From CAWJPY01 sp963844865 (lineage in GTDB: Bacteria; Acidobacteriota; Thermoanaerobaculia; Thermoanaerobaculales; Sulfomarinibacteraceae), in contig CAWJPY010000006.1 of the NCBI GenBank assembly GCA_963844865.1, forward strand, positions 186,001-250,000: DNA of 64,000 nt, written 5' to 3'. Every line of letters starts with the position of its first letter. Positions within the stretch are counted from its first letter, which is position 1. Below are positions 62,509-64,000 of the stretch, in pieces. The translations under genes were made by a program, and so were the position numbers. A model generated the notes under the pieces. The model searched no databases. It was not told the DNA's origin and saw only the letters and a list, made by a program, of their open reading frames with translations.

Positions 62509-63930
62509 GTGGCACGCGTCCTCTTCGTCCAGGACTTCCTGTACGAGTCCTTCGGGCCGCAGCTCCTGGCCGCGGCCGCCGCCGGCAACGGCCACGAGTG
62601 CGACCTGATCATCCTGGCCTGCGAGGGCCGCAGGGCGCTGGCACGGACCCTGCGCCGGCTGCGCCCGGACGTGGTGGCCTTCTCCATCTCCTCCTTCGGC
62701 TACGACTGGTCGCTGGAGGCCGCTCGAGCCGCCAAGGAGGAGACGGGCGCCCTGAGGGTGTTCGGGGGCCCCCACCCGACCTTCGCGCCCGAGTTCGCGC
62801 GTCGGCCCGAGGTGGACGTCGCCTGCCGCGGCGAGGGGGAGGGCGCCTTCCTCGAACTCCTGGATGCGCTGGACCGCGGCGCGGACATCGCCGCCATCCC
62901 CAACCTCACGGTCAAGGGACCCGACGGCGCGACGCGGGTCAACCCGGTCCGCCCCCTGGTCGGCGACCTGGACACCATCCCTTTTCCCGACCGCCGACTG
63001 CACTTCAAGTACGCCGCCCTGCGCGAGCTGCCCTACAAGCGCTTCCTGGTGGGCCGGGGCTGCCCCTACGGCTGCACCTACTGCTTCAACAAGGCGGCCC
63101 GGGAGATGTACCGCAAGCTCGGCAGGTACGTGCGCCACCGCTCGCCCGCCAACGTGGTGGCGGAGATCCTCGACGTGCACCGCCGCTGGGGCATCGGCAC
63201 GGTGGGCTTCGTCGACGACACCTTCACCACGGACAAGCGCTGGGTGCTCGAGTTCCTGGACCTGTACCGGCGCGAGGTGGCGATCCCCTTCACCTGCCTG
63301 GTGCGGGCCAACGAGCTGGACGAGGAGGTGGCAGAGGCCCTCGGCGCCGCCGGCTGCCGCTACGCCTCCTTCGGCGTCGAGGTCGGCAACGAGCGGATCC
63401 GCAACACGATCCTGGGCCGCCGCATGTCCGACGAGCAGATCAGGACGGCCGCGTCCCTCCTCCACCAGAACAACGTCAAGTTCCTGACCTACAACATGTT
63501 CGGCGTCCCCGGGGAGACCCTGGAGGACGGCGTCCGCACGGTCCGCCTCAACGCCGAGATCGGCACCGACCTGGTGGGCTCGAGCGTCTTCCAGCCCCTC
63601 ATCGGGACCGAGTCCTTCGAGTACTGCCGCCGCGAGGGCTTCCTGGACGAGGAGTACACGGTGGAGGACTTCGACCGCATCACCACCACCTCGCCCCTGC
63701 GCAACATGCCGGACCTGCGGCGCCTGGAGCGGCTGCACAAGATCGCCTTCCTGGGGGTCCACTTCCCACGGGCCATCCCACTGGTGGCCCGCCTCGCCCG
63801 TCTGCCCCTGGGGCCCCTCTACACCGTCCTCTTCAAGCTGTCGCTGGTCCTGCGCTTCAAGGTGCGCTTCAACCTGTCCCTGGGCGACGTCATCCGCCTC
63901 GGCCTGCGCTCGGGCGGCCGCTTCGGCTGA
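62509..63930 (+). CDS. B12-binding domain radical SAM protein
   Basis: A 473-residue cytoplasmic iron-sulfur enzyme. An N-terminal B12-binding Rossmann-like domain (residues 1-130: RVLFVQDFLYESFGPQLL, DVVAFSISSFGYDW and VFGGPHPTFAPE) precedes the radical SAM barrel, which has the cluster motif GRGCPYGCTYCFNKAA (CxxxCxxC), VGFVDDTFTTD and ASFGVEVGNERIRN. A C-terminal helical part follows (about 390-473). Such proteins carry out methyl transfer or ring rearrangements, often in lipid or natural-product pathways; this one's substrate is unknown. The GTG start at 62509 is set by the family start and the promoter spacing. Downstream to the window end only 70 bp remain. Confidence 0.9.
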   Translation: MARVLFVQDFLYESFGPQLLAAAAAGNGHECDLIILACEGRRALARTLRRLRPDVVAFSISSFGYDWSLEAARAAKEETGALRVFGGPHPTFAPEFARRPEVDVACRGEGEGAFLELLDALDRGADIAAIPNLTVKGPDGATRVNPVRPLVGDLDTIPFPDRRLHFKYAALRELPYKRFLVGRGCPYGCTYCFNKAAREMYRKLGRYVRHRSPANVVAEILDVHRRWGIGTVGFVDDTFTTDKRWVLEFLDLYRREVAIPFTCLVRANELDEEVAEALGAAGCRYASFGVEVGNERIRNTILGRRMSDEQIRTAASLLHQNNVKFLTYNMFGVPGETLEDGVRTVRLNAEIGTDLVGSSVFQPLIGTESFEYCRREGFLDEEYTVEDFDRITTTSPLRNMPDLRRLERLHKIAFLGVHFPRAIPLVARLARLPLGPLYTVLFKLSLVLRFKVRFNLSLGDVIRLGLRSGGRFG

Positions 63931-64000
63931 GCACGCCATCGCTTCCGGCCGCGTGAGACGGCGCACAGCATCTCCGAGAGGAGGGCAAATCACCCCACAC

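Overview
The window is GC-rich bacterial DNA with dense coding on both strands. The gene set suggests a member of the Acidobacteriota, perhaps a Thermoanaerobaculia-like lineage, probably from a metagenome assembly. It includes a CadC-like regulator with TPRs, TolB-like PD40 proteins, an M3 dipeptidase, a secreted IPTL-CTERM-like protein, two OmpA-type proteins and RND efflux genes. The taxonomy is inferred from gene content and style only. No rRNA, CRISPR array, prophage or replication origin was seen.

Layout. 1-10.7 kb: the end of a frameshifted S9 peptidase, a zinc-ribbon/FHA protein, an ABC-2 exporter operon of the GldA/GldF/GldG type followed by a DUF4340 protein and a PEP-synthase-like ATP-binding protein, then a convergent glutamate dehydrogenase. 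10.8-17.2 kb: a glycosyltransferase, a four-helix-bundle (23S IVP-like) gene with a very large inverted-repeat leader, tRNA-Asn, a DUF3891 protein, and the cluster phosphohexomutase, enolase, FtsB/DivIC-like protein and initiator tRNA-Met. The tRNA promoter lies inside the preceding gene.

17.2-30 kb is an accessory, decaying island. It holds truncated IS110, IS91 and probable REP-transposase genes, a broken methyltransferase, WD40 fragments, a HicBA toxin-antitoxin pair, several palindromic mini-elements, a family of secreted cysteine-containing proteins, an OmpA-family gene, an NTF2-like membrane protein and an exported ankyrin protein.

30-44.7 kb: a large exported beta-propeller-like protein with an amber codon in its signal peptide, a retropepsin-like lipoprotein, an acyltransferase, DUF2177 and DUF1295 membrane proteins, and an RND efflux operon with one adaptor and two permeases. 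44.7-47 kb: a second OmpA-family/secreted-cysteine-protein pair with the same gene order as the pair at 25 kb.

47.4-64 kb: a triple-rhodanese sulfurtransferase, an IPTL-CTERM-like protein, a serine hydrolase divergent from a winged-helix/TPR regulator, an erythromycin-esterase-like enzyme, two divergent PD40 paralogs, a small exported protein, a frameshifted aldo/keto reductase, an M3 peptidase bracketed by inverted 64-bp REPIN-like elements, and a B12-binding radical SAM protein.

Most notable observations: (1) a 157-bp nested inverted repeat that forms a branched fold over the ribosome-binding site of the four-helix-bundle gene, with remnants of the same gene family at two other places; (2) the duplicated OmpA/secreted-protein module; (3) a REPIN and MITE-like population with a probable RAYT relic; (4) four genes in which a -10-like hexamer ends exactly six bases before the start codon and no ribosome-binding site is visible, suggesting leaderless transcripts.
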